64,000 nucleotides of DNA from an uncultured Prevotellaceae bacterium (lineage in GTDB: Bacteria > Bacteroidota > Bacteroidia > Bacteroidales > Bacteroidaceae): NCBI GenBank assembly GCA_945865175.1, contig CAMBDA010000008.1, positions 1 to 64,000 on the forward strand. The letters run 5' to 3'. The position numbers were made by a program, and so were the translations under genes. The notes beneath the pieces are model-generated. The model ran no database searches. It worked only from the letters and a program-made list of their open reading frames with translations, and was not told the origin of the DNA. Every line of letters begins with the position of its first letter. Position 1 is the stretch's first letter. This document shows positions 17,628 through 27,321 of the stretch, one piece after another.

Positions 17628-20570
17628 ATGAAGCATGTTATATTCTTGATAGGGCTATTATCCCATACGATGTATGTTTGTAGCCAAGACAGCCTGTCCC
17701 CCTTTCCACTTACCATCCAGCGGCTTCGCGCCTTTGGCGAACGCATACCGCAGGAAAAGGTATACGTCCACATGGACAACCGCTGCTATTTCCTGGGCGA
17801 CACCATCTGGTTCAAGGCATACACACAGCAGACAAACGACGGGAAACCATCGGAAATGAGCGGCACGCTCTATGTGGAACTGTTCGACCAGGAGGGGTAT
17901 CTGAAGGAACGCAAGCTGGTGGAGATGAAGCAAGGGCAGGGCTGCGGTTTCTTCGCCACCGACACCACGATGTACGGCGGTTTCTATGAACTGAGGGCCT
18001 ACACACGATGGCAGCTCAACTGGGGAGAGTATGAACACAAACACAAGGCCACTACAGAAAAATGGTTCTTCAACAAAGCCATGAGCCACGAATACTTCCG
18101 TGACTATGAAAAGCTCTACAGCCGCACGTTCCCCATCTTTGACCAGCAGCAGACCCCGGGAGCCTACTATCTGGACATGACACCCCGGCCGCTGGAAAGG
18201 GCATCCTATGGCAAGGAGGAAAAGGCCACTGCCTCGGTGCACTTCTATCCCGAGGGCGGCAGTATGGTGGAAGGCCTTCCGTGCAGGGTGGCCTATGAGG
18301 CGGTGATGACAAACGGACAGGTGATGGACGGAGTTCTGCTGGTGGGCGGGGACAGCGTACCTGTGGTGAACCGTGGAAGGGGGATGTTCACCCTCACGCC
18401 CACAGGGGGAAACATGCCGCAGACGGTGTTTGTAGATACGGCTGGCACACGCGTGAAGTGCAGCCTGCCCAAGGCGGAAAGGGACGGAGTGAACCTCAAA
18501 GTGACCAGGGAAGGGAACATGTGGGTGATGGAAACAAGGACGGCGGGCAGCGTACCGCAGGACAGCCTCTATCTGACCGTGATGCAGCAGGGGAGGCTCA
18601 GGCATGCCTGGAAGATAGGAGGGCAGGTATTCAGCCTGTCGGTATCCGCTGACTCGCTGCCAGTGGGCGTGAACCAGGCCACGGTGTCGGATGCCTCGGG
18701 AAGGGTGTGGGCCGACCGCCTGTTCTTCGTGGGAAGGGAAGGGATGGACCGGCCTACAGTGACAATGGACGGGGAAATGCAGGGTCTGCAGCCCTACCAG
18801 AAGGTGCAGCTGGGTGTGCAATCACCGAAGGGGGGCTGCACCCTTTCGCTTGCCGTCAGGGACGCCGTCCGCCAGCACGGCAATTTCGACAACGGTTCCA
18901 TCCTGACGGAACTGCTCCTGTGCAGCGAGGTGAAAGGCTTCATCCCCCGGCCGGGCTACTTCTTCGAGAAGGATGATGACGCACACCGCAACGCACTCGA
19001 CCTGCTGATGATGACGCAGGGATGGCGGAGGTTCGACTGGAGGGAGATGGCTGTGAGGGGAGAATTCGAAATGCTCCATCCCGCCGAACGCACACCTGTG
19101 CTGACGGGAGTGGCGCACAAGTATGAGGCACTGAAAAAACTCGACCCCACGATGTACGGTGCCAATTATGACAGACACCTGCGGGAAACGGGGCTTGCCG
19201 ACACCACTGGAACGGAAGAATCGGAGATGAAGGGGGTCAGCTACTCTATTTACGACGACAGGGGATTGCGTATTTTCCAGCATAAACTTCCTTCGGATAA
19301 AGGATGGGGAGAGGCTATCGGAGCCAGCGAGGGACTGAACAGGAGGCTTGTGCGCGACGGCGAGAAGCTGAAGCGCGAACTGAGGGTGCATAGTGAATTC
19401 CTGATGGAAGGAAGTTCGAATGCCGTGCTGGGAGATGTGAGGACACAGATGGGACGTTTCAGGATACGGATGCCCCATTTCTATGGCGCATGTCATTTCC
19501 ATCTGGCGGCCAGCGACACCACGCGATGGAGCAGCAGGGACCTGAAGAAGGACAACCATCAGTGGATTTGTGCCGACGAGACCAAATATCCGGAGTATTA
19601 CATAAGGCTATCCTTCCCCTATCCGCTTTTCGTAAAGCCCTATAGCCTATACCAGCAGTCTCTCGTAGAGAGGCCGGATGGGGACGGCCAGGAGGTGGCA
19701 GAACAGGGGGTGGAAACACTCAGGACACTGCTTGTGACCTCACATGCCAGAAAGGGGCTGTCAAAGAGGATGTATCAGAAACATGCCGTGGCGCTGGATG
19801 GCTACGAAGCCTTCAATCTGGCTTCGGACGCAGGCCTGATGGACGGATGGTACAATTCTTCCACGGCACTTGCCACGGGGGTGGCGCGCTATTTCAGCTC
19901 CGACATGGGGATAAACGACGACTACAGCATCATTGCCCAACTGGGTGAACAGCTGGATTTCCATCCCCTTCTGGCGCAGAGTGACCTGACGAATGAGAGC
20001 CGCACCAACCCTGGCCAGGTACGCGAGGCAGGCCTTGCCAGTTACAGGCGTACAAGCAGTGGCGTGGACAACAAAAGCGGCATGGTGGGACAATCCGGCG
20101 ACCCTGTTGTCATGCAGGACGGGCTGATGCAGATAGACGGAGAAAACCCCGATAAGGCACGGATGGAATACAACTACCTGCATAATATTGATTCCATATT
20201 TGTCTTCTCGTCCTATTCGCCGCGATTGGAGGGAAACAGCCAGTATAAGGGTGCAGATGTCCCCAGCGTGAGGGTACAGTTCAAGCGTTTTGCCGATCAT
20301 GGCAAGCGCGCCACCTACCGCGACCGCTACATGATGCTTCCCGGCTATGCCCATCTGGCCGAGTTCTACCATCCCGACTATTCCACCCACCGCCCCTCCC
20401 CCGAGCAGGCCGACTACCGCCGCACACTCTACTGGAACCCCAACCTGAAGCTTGATGCCGAGGGGAAGGCACAGGTACAGTTCTACAACAATGCCCGCAC
20501 CACCCGCCTCAGCATCGAGGCCGCAGGCCTGTCGCCCGACGGAACCATTCTGTGGAACAAGACGGAATAA
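17628..20570 (+). CDS. MG2-type surface/periplasmic protein
   Basis: The 980-residue protein has an N-terminal signal sequence (ending near VCSQDS) and then a macroglobulin-2-like opening (QEKVYVHMDNRCYFLGDTIW) typical of large Bacteroidales envelope proteins related to alpha-2-macroglobulin domains and TonB-linked plug proteins. The middle has several beta-sandwich-like repeats. The C-terminus (RRTLYWNPNLKLDAEGKAQV then FYNNARTTRLSIEAAG) is a common end domain of this family. No clear TonB plug or barrel is visible. Role is probably surface binding or assembly; ligand unknown. A frameshifted copy of its 3' end lies at 27829-28078, before copy D. Confidence 0.7.
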   Translation: MKHVIFLIGLLSHTMYVCSQDSLSPFPLTIQRLRAFGERIPQEKVYVHMDNRCYFLGDTIWFKAYTQQTNDGKPSEMSGTLYVELFDQEGYLKERKLVEMKQGQGCGFFATDTTMYGGFYELRAYTRWQLNWGEYEHKHKATTEKWFFNKAMSHEYFRDYEKLYSRTFPIFDQQQTPGAYYLDMTPRPLERASYGKEEKATASVHFYPEGGSMVEGLPCRVAYEAVMTNGQVMDGVLLVGGDSVPVVNRGRGMFTLTPTGGNMPQTVFVDTAGTRVKCSLPKAERDGVNLKVTREGNMWVMETRTAGSVPQDSLYLTVMQQGRLRHAWKIGGQVFSLSVSADSLPVGVNQATVSDASGRVWADRLFFVGREGMDRPTVTMDGEMQGLQPYQKVQLGVQSPKGGCTLSLAVRDAVRQHGNFDNGSILTELLLCSEVKGFIPRPGYFFEKDDDAHRNALDLLMMTQGWRRFDWREMAVRGEFEMLHPAERTPVLTGVAHKYEALKKLDPTMYGANYDRHLRETGLADTTGTEESEMKGVSYSIYDDRGLRIFQHKLPSDKGWGEAIGASEGLNRRLVRDGEKLKRELRVHSEFLMEGSSNAVLGDVRTQMGRFRIRMPHFYGACHFHLAASDTTRWSSRDLKKDNHQWICADETKYPEYYIRLSFPYPLFVKPYSLYQQSLVERPDGDGQEVAEQGVETLRTLLVTSHARKGLSKRMYQKHAVALDGYEAFNLASDAGLMDGWYNSSTALATGVARYFSSDMGINDDYSIIAQLGEQLDFHPLLAQSDLTNESRTNPGQVREAGLASYRRTSSGVDNKSGMVGQSGDPVVMQDGLMQIDGENPDKARMEYNYLHNIDSIFVFSSYSPRLEGNSQYKGADVPSVRVQFKRFADHGKRATYRDRYMMLPGYAHLAEFYHPDYSTHRPSPEQADYRRTLYWNPNLKLDAEGKAQVQFYNNARTTRLSIEAAGLSPDGTILWNKTE

Positions 20571-20586
20571 ATTTTCCACCCATTCC

Positions 20587-20617
20587 TTGCCCATTTCGGA
20601 ATAAAAGCGTAGCTTTG
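20587..20617 (+). promoter_or_regulatory. Promoter of AAA-ATPase-like copy C
   Basis: TTG (20587-20589) and TAGCTTTG (20610-20617), 20 bp apart, starting 17 bp after the MG2 stop codon. The sequence from the MG2 3' end to here is shared with the region before copy D. Confidence 0.7.
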
Positions 20618-20657
20618 CAAAGGAATATGCGCGAAACGCATCAAAAAGGAGAAAGAT

Positions 20658-22220
20658 ATGAAGGAACTGAAGCGACTGCCCGTAGGCATACAGACATTTG
20701 AAAAACTCATCAAGGAGAATTGCCTCTATGTGGACAAGACTGCGTACATCTGGAACATGATTCACCTCAGCAGCTACATTTTCCTGAGCCGCCCCCGGCG
20801 GTTCGGCAAGTCGTTGCTCGTGTCCACGCTTCAGGCCTATTTCGAGGGGAAGAAGGAACTGTTCAAAGGGCTGGCCATTGAGCAGCTGGAAAAGGAATGG
20901 GTGGAATATCCCGTGTTGCGGTTCGACATGAGTCTGGGCAAGCACATGGAGAAGGAGCAGCTGGAGCGGTATCTGGGAAACCGTCTTGCCGAATACGAGG
21001 GGCGGTTTGGCATCATCCATCCGGCAACGGACAACAACGACCGTTTCACTGCATTGATTCAGGCAGCATACCATAAGACGGGCAAGAAGGTGGTCATCCT
21101 CATCGATGAGTATGACGCTCCGCTGCTGGATGTGGTGCACGAGGAAACGGCCCTGCCCATCCTGCGCAATGTGATGCGCAACTTCTACTCCCCGTTGAAG
21201 GCCTCGGACCCCTATCTGCAGTTTGTCTTCCTCACGGGCATCACCAAATTCTCCCAGCTCAGCATCTTCAGCGAGCTGAACAACCTGAAGAACATCTCCA
21301 TGCGCCCCGACTATGCAGGAGTGTGCGGTATCACCGAGGAGGAGATGCTCACCCAGATGACCGACTATATCGATGATTTCGCCCAGGCTCAGCAGATTAC
21401 CCGCGAAGAAGCAATAGAGGGTATGAAACGGCAGTATGACGGCTATCACTTCACGTGGCCCTCGCCCGGCATATTCAATCCCTACAGCCTGCTCAACGCC
21501 TTCCAGGACCATGAGCTGACAAACTACTGGTTCGCCTCCGGCACGCCCACCTATCTCATCGAGATGATGCGCAGGTTCGGCACCCAGCCTGCCGACATCC
21601 ACCTGATGGAAGGCGATGCCAGCGACTTTGACGCGCCTACAGAAGGGATGACCACCATCCTGCCCCTGCTCTACCAGAGCGGCTATGTCACCATCAAGGG
21701 ATATGACCGCGACTTCAACTACTACAGGCTCGACATCCCCAACCGTGAGGTACGCATCGGGCTCACACGCTCGCTCATTCCCGCCTATATCACACCTAAC
21801 ACGCTCGTGGTGAACAACACCGCCCGACGGATGGCACAGTTCATTGCCCAGGGAGATGTGGACGGAGCGCTGAAACTCCTTCAGCAGTTCCTCCTCACTG
21901 TCCCCTATTGCGACAATGCCAATTCAGAAGGACACTACCAGCAGGTACTCTACATCATCTTCACCCTTGTCACGGGCTATTTTGCGGACGTGGAAGTCCA
22001 CACTCCCACAGGCCGCGTGGACATGGTGATGCGCACGCAGAATACCCTCTATCTTTTCGAACTGAAGCTCAACAAGAATGCCCAGACGGCCATGAACCAG
22101 ATAGACCTGAAGGACTATGCCTCCAAGTTTTCTCTTACAGGCCTCCCCGTCGTTAAGGTTGGCATCAATTTCGACTCCGAGCGCCGCACCATCAGCGACT
22201 GGCAGATAGAGAACGCCTGA
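20658..22220 (+). CDS. AAA-ATPase-like / PD-(D/E)XK (PDDEXK_9) protein, copy C
   Basis: This complete 520-residue member begins MKELKRLPVGIQTFE with an AGGAG-like site about 8 nt upstream. Domains match copy B: RRFGKSLL Walker A, LIDEYDAP Walker B, and a GRVDMV...ELKL nuclease-like C-terminus. Its central 402 bp (21522-21923) equal copy A, and 21017-21409 equal copy D, so it joins segments found in different copies. The TPR gene follows 13 bp later and may be co-transcribed. Confidence 0.88.
   Translation: MKELKRLPVGIQTFEKLIKENCLYVDKTAYIWNMIHLSSYIFLSRPRRFGKSLLVSTLQAYFEGKKELFKGLAIEQLEKEWVEYPVLRFDMSLGKHMEKEQLERYLGNRLAEYEGRFGIIHPATDNNDRFTALIQAAYHKTGKKVVILIDEYDAPLLDVVHEETALPILRNVMRNFYSPLKASDPYLQFVFLTGITKFSQLSIFSELNNLKNISMRPDYAGVCGITEEEMLTQMTDYIDDFAQAQQITREEAIEGMKRQYDGYHFTWPSPGIFNPYSLLNAFQDHELTNYWFASGTPTYLIEMMRRFGTQPADIHLMEGDASDFDAPTEGMTTILPLLYQSGYVTIKGYDRDFNYYRLDIPNREVRIGLTRSLIPAYITPNTLVVNNTARRMAQFIAQGDVDGALKLLQQFLLTVPYCDNANSEGHYQQVLYIIFTLVTGYFADVEVHTPTGRVDMVMRTQNTLYLFELKLNKNAQTAMNQIDLKDYASKFSLTGLPVVKVGINFDSERRTISDWQIENA
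21017..21409 (+). repeat. 393-bp block identical in copies C and D
   Basis: Bases 21017-21409 equal 28526-28918 without mismatch. The block includes the 272 bp also shared with copy B and then continues with a segment in which B differs strongly. Confidence 0.9.
21522..21923 (+). repeat. 402-bp block identical in copies A and C
   Basis: Bases 21522-21923 equal 289-690 without mismatch, including third codon positions, while the flanks on both sides differ in sequence. Confidence 0.9.
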
Positions 22221-22233
22221 AGGAAGAAACGTT

Positions 22234-23211
22234 ATGCGGAAAGGAAGAAAACCGATAACCCTGCCAGCAGGAATCCTCATTCTCCTGTTCACTCTGATGC
22301 CCCTGGGCGGCTGTCAGCAGGAGAACGGGGATTTTCAAAGGCAGCTCTCAGCAGCCGACTCGCTCATGCAGACGGATGCCGACTCGGCTTTCCGCATGCT
22401 CTGTGCCATGGATTCCCAGGTCTCCCTCATGCCCAAGGCCCTGCAGATGGAGCACCTGCTGCTCCGCTGCAATGCGCAGAACAAGGCCGACTCCCTCTTC
22501 TCCTCCGACAGTCTGGGTCTCCTGCTCACCCGCTACTTCGACCGCAAGGGAACACCCAACCAGCGTATGCTGGCCCACTATGTACTGGGGTGTGCCTATC
22601 GCGACATGGGCGACAGCCCCTCCGCCCTCCGTTGCTTCAATGAGGCAGTTGCTGCTGCAGATACCAGCGATACCAATTGCAACATCCGTCAACTCAGCAT
22701 CATCTATGGGCAGATGGGAGGCATATATAGCAGGCAATGTTTGCCTAACGAAGCATTGAATGCATACGATCAGGCAGAATTCTATGCAGCACGCAGTGGC
22801 GACTCGTTGCGGATATACAATATATGGAGTAATAAGAGCAATGCTTATTTCTATCAGGGGAATTTTGAAAAAGGAATAAGCTTAAAGGAAAAGGCCGCAG
22901 AAGGATTACAGAACATGGGGTATATCAGGTACGCAGCACAAACCAGAGGATTATGTGTGGAGTGGCTGGCCAATAATCATCAGTGGGACAAGGCAGGAAG
23001 ATTCATGAGGGATTATGTACAAAACTCTGGATACTTTGAACCCGACGGAAAAGCTGTTCCCGGCCACGAAGGATGTTATGAAATTCCGCTCTCCTACTAT
23101 CTGGAGAAAGAGAATATGGATTCTGCCCGGCTATGTCTTCTTAGATGGATTCCTTATGCGAAAACCACCAATGAAAGATATGCATTGGCATTGAAAATGT
23201 GTGATTACTAA
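22234..23211 (+). CDS. Truncated TPR lipoprotein, paralogue of 12701-14536
   Basis: The 325-residue protein has a lipobox (LMPLGGCQQENG) and aligns with the N-terminal half of the 611-residue protein: LSAADSLMQTDADSAF, then GTPNQRMLAHYVLGCAYRDM and NCNIRQLSIIYGQMG. It stops (KMCDY) before the membrane segment, coiled coil and C-terminal part. It is therefore either a 3'-deleted gene or a periplasm-only version. It lies 13 bp after copy C and 12 bp before the outer membrane protein gene. The second half is more AT-rich than the first. Confidence 0.7.
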   Translation: MRKGRKPITLPAGILILLFTLMPLGGCQQENGDFQRQLSAADSLMQTDADSAFRMLCAMDSQVSLMPKALQMEHLLLRCNAQNKADSLFSSDSLGLLLTRYFDRKGTPNQRMLAHYVLGCAYRDMGDSPSALRCFNEAVAAADTSDTNCNIRQLSIIYGQMGGIYSRQCLPNEALNAYDQAEFYAARSGDSLRIYNIWSNKSNAYFYQGNFEKGISLKEKAAEGLQNMGYIRYAAQTRGLCVEWLANNHQWDKAGRFMRDYVQNSGYFEPDGKAVPGHEGCYEIPLSYYLEKENMDSARLCLLRWIPYAKTTNERYALALKMCDY

Positions 23212-23223
23212 AAGAGAGGAAAA

Positions 23224-26124
23224 ATGAATAGGCTTTCATTATGTGTATGTATATTCCTTTATTGTATGGAAGGCGGAGTTCAAGCCAGCAATGCGACAAA
23301 GACCATAGATATTTGGGGGCATATCCGAGATTCTTTTACCAATGCCAGTATCAAGGATGTGGATGTCACGCTGATGGATACAGACAGCACGGTTATAGAC
23401 ACGGCACGGGTTTTTGATGTGAACGAAGGCCGTGGCATTTACGATGCAACCTACAAGTTTACAGTACCTGCCATGGCACGGCATTATATCATCAAGGCAT
23501 CCCATCCTAACTATGAAGATGCCTATGTAAATCTGAATATAAGATACGTGAAGCGCAACACCTTTTTCGATGCAAAGTGGCACAAAATGAAAAGGCGTAA
23601 CACCCCCATCCTTTCGATGGAGCATCAGCTGGATGAAGTGGTTGTTAAGGCGTCCAAGGTGAGGTTTGCCTATCATGGCGATACGCTTGTCTACAATGCG
23701 TCCGCATTCAATGTGCCTGAAGGGAGTATGCTTGACGGACTGCTGAAAAAGATGGATGGTGTGGAAGTGGATGACAATGGTAATATCACTGTGAATGGCC
23801 GGCATGTAGATTACCTGACACTCAATGGACGTGACTTCTTTAAAGGTAAGAACCAGGTGATGCTGAACAATCTGCCTTATTACACCGTTCAGAAGGTGGA
23901 GTTCTACAGTAAATCCAGTGAACGCAGTGATGTATTGGGATTCGACATTGACCAACGCGAATATATTGGTAATGTACAACTGAAACGTGAATACAGCATT
24001 GGTTATATGGGCAATGTTGAAGTGGGTGGTGGTGTGGCGTCACAGAACAATCTGGACGGCACAACCGATATCACAGCCGACCGGTATCTGACACGTGGTT
24101 TTGGTCTGAGATATACGGGAAACACACGTCTGACGATGATGGGTGGAATCAACAATGTGGGTAAGGGTTCCAGTGCCGATGGAAGCGGGAACTGGAATGA
24201 TTATGAAGATACGAGAAGGACAACAAACAAGGCCATCATCGCCAATCTGATGCTGAACAGCAAGGGCGGCAGTATAACAAACGAAACGCATTGTTACGTG
24301 AACAATAATCTTTGGAATACCCAGCAGAGGACATTTCGGGAAGACTATCTCATTGAAAACCAAACATTTCAGCAAAATCTCAACACGGAAGATGTTAATA
24401 ACAAAGGCTTCTCGTTCGACAATACACTCAAAATAAACAAATCGCTATCCTCTGTTCCATTTTATTTCAGATCTAACATATTTGCATATAAAGAAAACGG
24501 GCATACGACAACATATGATAACGCCATGATGATGGATGCAAATCCATGGGAAGCAGATGTCATAGATGCCGACACCATCCATCAGCAAATCTCGTTCAAT
24601 TGCCTGCATGCAGATGGACTACAATTATCCACAATAAACGATGTCACGTTGAAACTACCCTGGGGCGACCATGCCGACCTAAAACTCTTTGGCAATTATA
24701 TCAGGGATAACAATGAAGCAAATCTGCTCAAGCAATACAGAATCCGCAAACAAGCCGATACAGGTATGGACGAAAACCGATACGATGACATTCCCAGTAA
24801 GAATGCATGGGGAGGATTGAATCTGGACTATTCGTTAAATTGGTTGAGCGGGTGGAGGCTGGAATTAGCCGTATCATACCGGAAGGATTACAAATCAAAT
24901 GATTATGATTATTATCGACTGGATCGTCTGGGTGGAATGTATGCTCACTTTAACCCTCAAATCCCCAGTCCTATTCTTCCTTCAAACCGCGATTCTTTGT
25001 TGATGTGCAAGGACACCGATTTGTCAGGTCAATTCACATACAACCAGGATTGGATGCAGAACTATCTGAAATGGGTCTATACTCGCAACAAAGACGGCAA
25101 CTACGTATATTTCGATTTCAGACTGGCTAACGACTATTATCACCGACATGTTGACTATCGTAGTGACATTCAGAATGATTATGTTTTTAGGAATTATGTG
25201 TGTTTCTATCCGTCAGTCCTGTATGAAATTGGGCGTGACAACATGCACCGGCACTTTTTCATTAAGGCAAATATGGAGGAATCTATGCCCAATGAGACAT
25301 ACATCCTCAACATCATAGACAGAACTGACCCATTGGTCATTAGAAGGGGCAACCCTGGCTTGAAGAAAACAACTACATACAAAATTACTTCCTACTATCA
25401 GACTAACGGGAAGAACGACTTCTTCTCATACCTTTCCATCGACGGATCCATTATTAGGAATGCTGTTGCTCAAGGCTATGTTCAGGATGCTGTTACAGGT
25501 GTAAGAACCTATAAGCCCGAAAACGTAAACGGCAACTGGAATGTCAGGACCGCATATAAACTGGGAGGAGCTATGGGTCACGAGAAACACTTCCATTGGA
25601 CGTTAAGCACCTCTTACCTATTCAACCACAGTGTGGATCTAGCAGGAACAGTGAATGAGCAAAAGAGCCTGCTCAGTACCGTTCTAAGCCATTCTGTTTC
25701 ATTGATGCCAATCGTAAAATATAATCTCAACAAATTGACAGTCAGTGTGAAGGGGAATATTGATTGGATCAATTACAACCGGTGCCATGACCCTCTACAG
25801 GGCACTCAGAACATCTTCAATATCCAGTACGGAGGGGACTGTATTTACACCTTTCCCTTCAGACTACAGGCCTCTACGGACATTACTATGTTGTCTAACC
25901 GGGGATTCGAAGATGAATATATGAATATGTGCAAACTACTCTGGAATGCCCAATTGGCCTATCCATTTTTCAAGGGTAAAATGCTTGCTAAACTAAACTG
26001 CAATGACATCTTAGGTCAACGCAACAATATCAAGTATGAAGTGAACGCCCAAGGCCGTACAGAAAAATGGACGAACAGCATCGGACGCTATATAGTTCTT
26101 TCATTACAATGGAAAATAAAATAA
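23224..26124 (+). CDS. Outer membrane beta-barrel protein with carboxypeptidase-like N-domain
   Basis: The 966-residue protein has a signal sequence (ending near GVQASNA). A CarboxypepD_reg-like beta-sandwich follows (about 25-110), then a plug-like segment with LDEVVVKASKVRFAYHGDTL and DGLLKKMDGVEVDDNG, and from about residue 230 a long barrel of the OMP_b-brl_3 type ending in SLQWKIK. It resembles TonB-dependent receptors but shows no clear TonB box. The substrate is unknown. It is AT-rich relative to the core genes and probably forms an operon with the truncated TPR gene. Confidence 0.8.
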   Translation: MNRLSLCVCIFLYCMEGGVQASNATKTIDIWGHIRDSFTNASIKDVDVTLMDTDSTVIDTARVFDVNEGRGIYDATYKFTVPAMARHYIIKASHPNYEDAYVNLNIRYVKRNTFFDAKWHKMKRRNTPILSMEHQLDEVVVKASKVRFAYHGDTLVYNASAFNVPEGSMLDGLLKKMDGVEVDDNGNITVNGRHVDYLTLNGRDFFKGKNQVMLNNLPYYTVQKVEFYSKSSERSDVLGFDIDQREYIGNVQLKREYSIGYMGNVEVGGGVASQNNLDGTTDITADRYLTRGFGLRYTGNTRLTMMGGINNVGKGSSADGSGNWNDYEDTRRTTNKAIIANLMLNSKGGSITNETHCYVNNNLWNTQQRTFREDYLIENQTFQQNLNTEDVNNKGFSFDNTLKINKSLSSVPFYFRSNIFAYKENGHTTTYDNAMMMDANPWEADVIDADTIHQQISFNCLHADGLQLSTINDVTLKLPWGDHADLKLFGNYIRDNNEANLLKQYRIRKQADTGMDENRYDDIPSKNAWGGLNLDYSLNWLSGWRLELAVSYRKDYKSNDYDYYRLDRLGGMYAHFNPQIPSPILPSNRDSLLMCKDTDLSGQFTYNQDWMQNYLKWVYTRNKDGNYVYFDFRLANDYYHRHVDYRSDIQNDYVFRNYVCFYPSVLYEIGRDNMHRHFFIKANMEESMPNETYILNIIDRTDPLVIRRGNPGLKKTTTYKITSYYQTNGKNDFFSYLSIDGSIIRNAVAQGYVQDAVTGVRTYKPENVNGNWNVRTAYKLGGAMGHEKHFHWTLSTSYLFNHSVDLAGTVNEQKSLLSTVLSHSVSLMPIVKYNLNKLTVSVKGNIDWINYNRCHDPLQGTQNIFNIQYGGDCIYTFPFRLQASTDITMLSNRGFEDEYMNMCKLLWNAQLAYPFFKGKMLAKLNCNDILGQRNNIKYEVNAQGRTEKWTNSIGRYIVLSLQWKIK

Positions 26125-26342
26125 TCTCTGATACGGAATACAGTAGAATAAATATGGTTGAAGGCCAGCCTAAATTATTAAAAAGAACTTTAAACATGAT
26201 GTGGCAAATTCATAGAATAGAAAGCGGATTGGGCTCAAAACTTGTTCATCATATAGAGTCCCCTGCACATTGGCTAGCCATGGTTGATAAACGAATTCAA
26301 CCCTTGCTTTTGCGCATCGTGGGATTGATGAATGATGAATGA
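26109..26342 (+). CDS. Small hypothetical protein overlapping the barrel gene
   Basis: A 77-residue reading begins inside the last codons of the barrel gene (16-bp overlap, +1 frame): MENKIISDTEYSRINMVEGQ. It ends LLLRIVGLMNDE. No motif, signal peptide or membrane segment is recognised. Coding status is doubtful; it may be a decayed remnant. Confidence 0.3.
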   Translation: MENKIISDTEYSRINMVEGQPKLLKRTLNMMWQIHRIESGLGSKLVHHIESPAHWLAMVDKRIQPLLLRIVGLMNDE

Positions 26343-26400
26343 GGTTGCCTTCGAGGAGTATCATATAATACTGCCTGATGGCAGTTAACATCATTGCCGA

Positions 26401-26469
26401 TAAGATTAATAACCTTGCGGGGGTAAGATTATTAATCTTGCGGCAGTAAGGTTATTAATCTTGTCGGCG
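26401..26469. repeat. Three imperfect 22-23-bp tandem repeats with internal dyads
   Basis: Units at 26401-26423, 26424-26446 and 26447-26469 follow the pattern TAAG(A/G)TTA(A/T)TAA(C/T)CTTG plus a short GC-rich spacer. Unit 1 is the reverse complement of the core of unit 3, so they can also pair as hairpins. They lie just after the last gene before a 1.8-kb gene-free region. Confidence 0.6.
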
Positions 26470-26757
26470 GGGAGGTTATATCTGTTTTTCCCTTCAGATA
26501 GTTTCAGTCCGCGGGACTTATGGCAAATGTTCGCCGATTTAGTCCTCATAGGTAGGGTGTGCAGGGAAATACGTTTCATGCCTCGATATGAGATTATGCC
26601 GCTCCTTCTTGGTGGGGTGTGGACGTGAATCCCAGACCCCTCGGTTCCCCTGTTTAGGGGGATGAGAACGCCATGGAAGGTAGGGTGCTCAAAATCGTTG
26701 TTAGGTGATGGAGAAAGGGGATGTTTATTCTGTTCCCCTGTTTAGAGAGAGGAAACT

Positions 26758-27017
26758 ACGCCCTGAAGGGGCAACCTGATACCAGCCCAGGGCAGAATGG
26801 AGCGAAGCGGAATGGCGCCCTGGGTTAAAAAGCCCGACAAAACAAGTCGCCCTGCAGGGGCAAAAGAACCACCCACACGTTGCCGCGATGACACTTATCC
26901 CCTTACTGGTAGTCCTGCCTTTGCCCCTGTGGGGCGACGGATTGTATGCGCGTCGCGATAACCCAGGGTGCCGCTTTGCTCTGCCCTGGGCTGGTGGCTT
27001 GCTGCCCCTCCAGGGCG
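26758..27017. repeat. REP-like 260-bp near-palindrome
   Basis: Two arms of about 60 bp, 26758-26825 and 26959-27017, are inverted copies with few mismatches. Both contain CAGCCCAGGGCAGA and GCCCTGGGTT-like stretches and an ACGCCCT...GGGGCA box. A second inner inverted pair (TCGCCCTGCAGGGGCAAA with its counterpart near 26921-26938) makes the structure nested. Related GC-rich boxes recur at 40378-40436 and 40510-40530. It looks like a REP/BIME element of the kind moved by RAYT transposases; no transposase is in the window. Confidence 0.6.
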
Positions 27018-27070
27018 TTTTGAACTTATTCCGCCCCTTCATGGCTTAGTGCGTATGCGGACACTGGCCA

Positions 27071-27321
27071 GAGCGTCCACAGTGTCCCGCGTCCACTGGA
27101 ACCGATTTGCACCTGCACACCCCACACACTGCTGCCCTGTTTTGAGGCCTGGAGAGAAAAAAATAGAGAAAAAAAGATTGTTTTTTGAGTTAATAAATAC
27201 TAATATATATCGCGCGCGATGTAGACTTAGAGTTAGTATAAATGAACAGTTGATTGATAGATAGAATATGGGGTTTATGTCCCAATTCGGTTACTGTGGA
27301 CGCGGGACACTGTGGACGCTC
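27071..27321. repeat. 251-bp element with 26-bp perfect inverted ends
   Basis: 27071-27096 and 27296-27321 are perfect reverse complements over 26 bp, and similarity continues inward to about 38 bp. The interior is AT-rich and includes the palindrome ATCGCGCGCGAT (27209-27220). No gene, and no clear -7 box, lies inside. It could be a MITE-like element or an invertible segment. No target-site duplication is evident. Confidence 0.55.

Noticed and set aside
26401-26469. CRISPR array
   Set aside because: Only three imperfect units with almost no spacer between them.
27071-27321. Classical insertion sequence
   Set aside because: No transposase frame and no target-site duplication.
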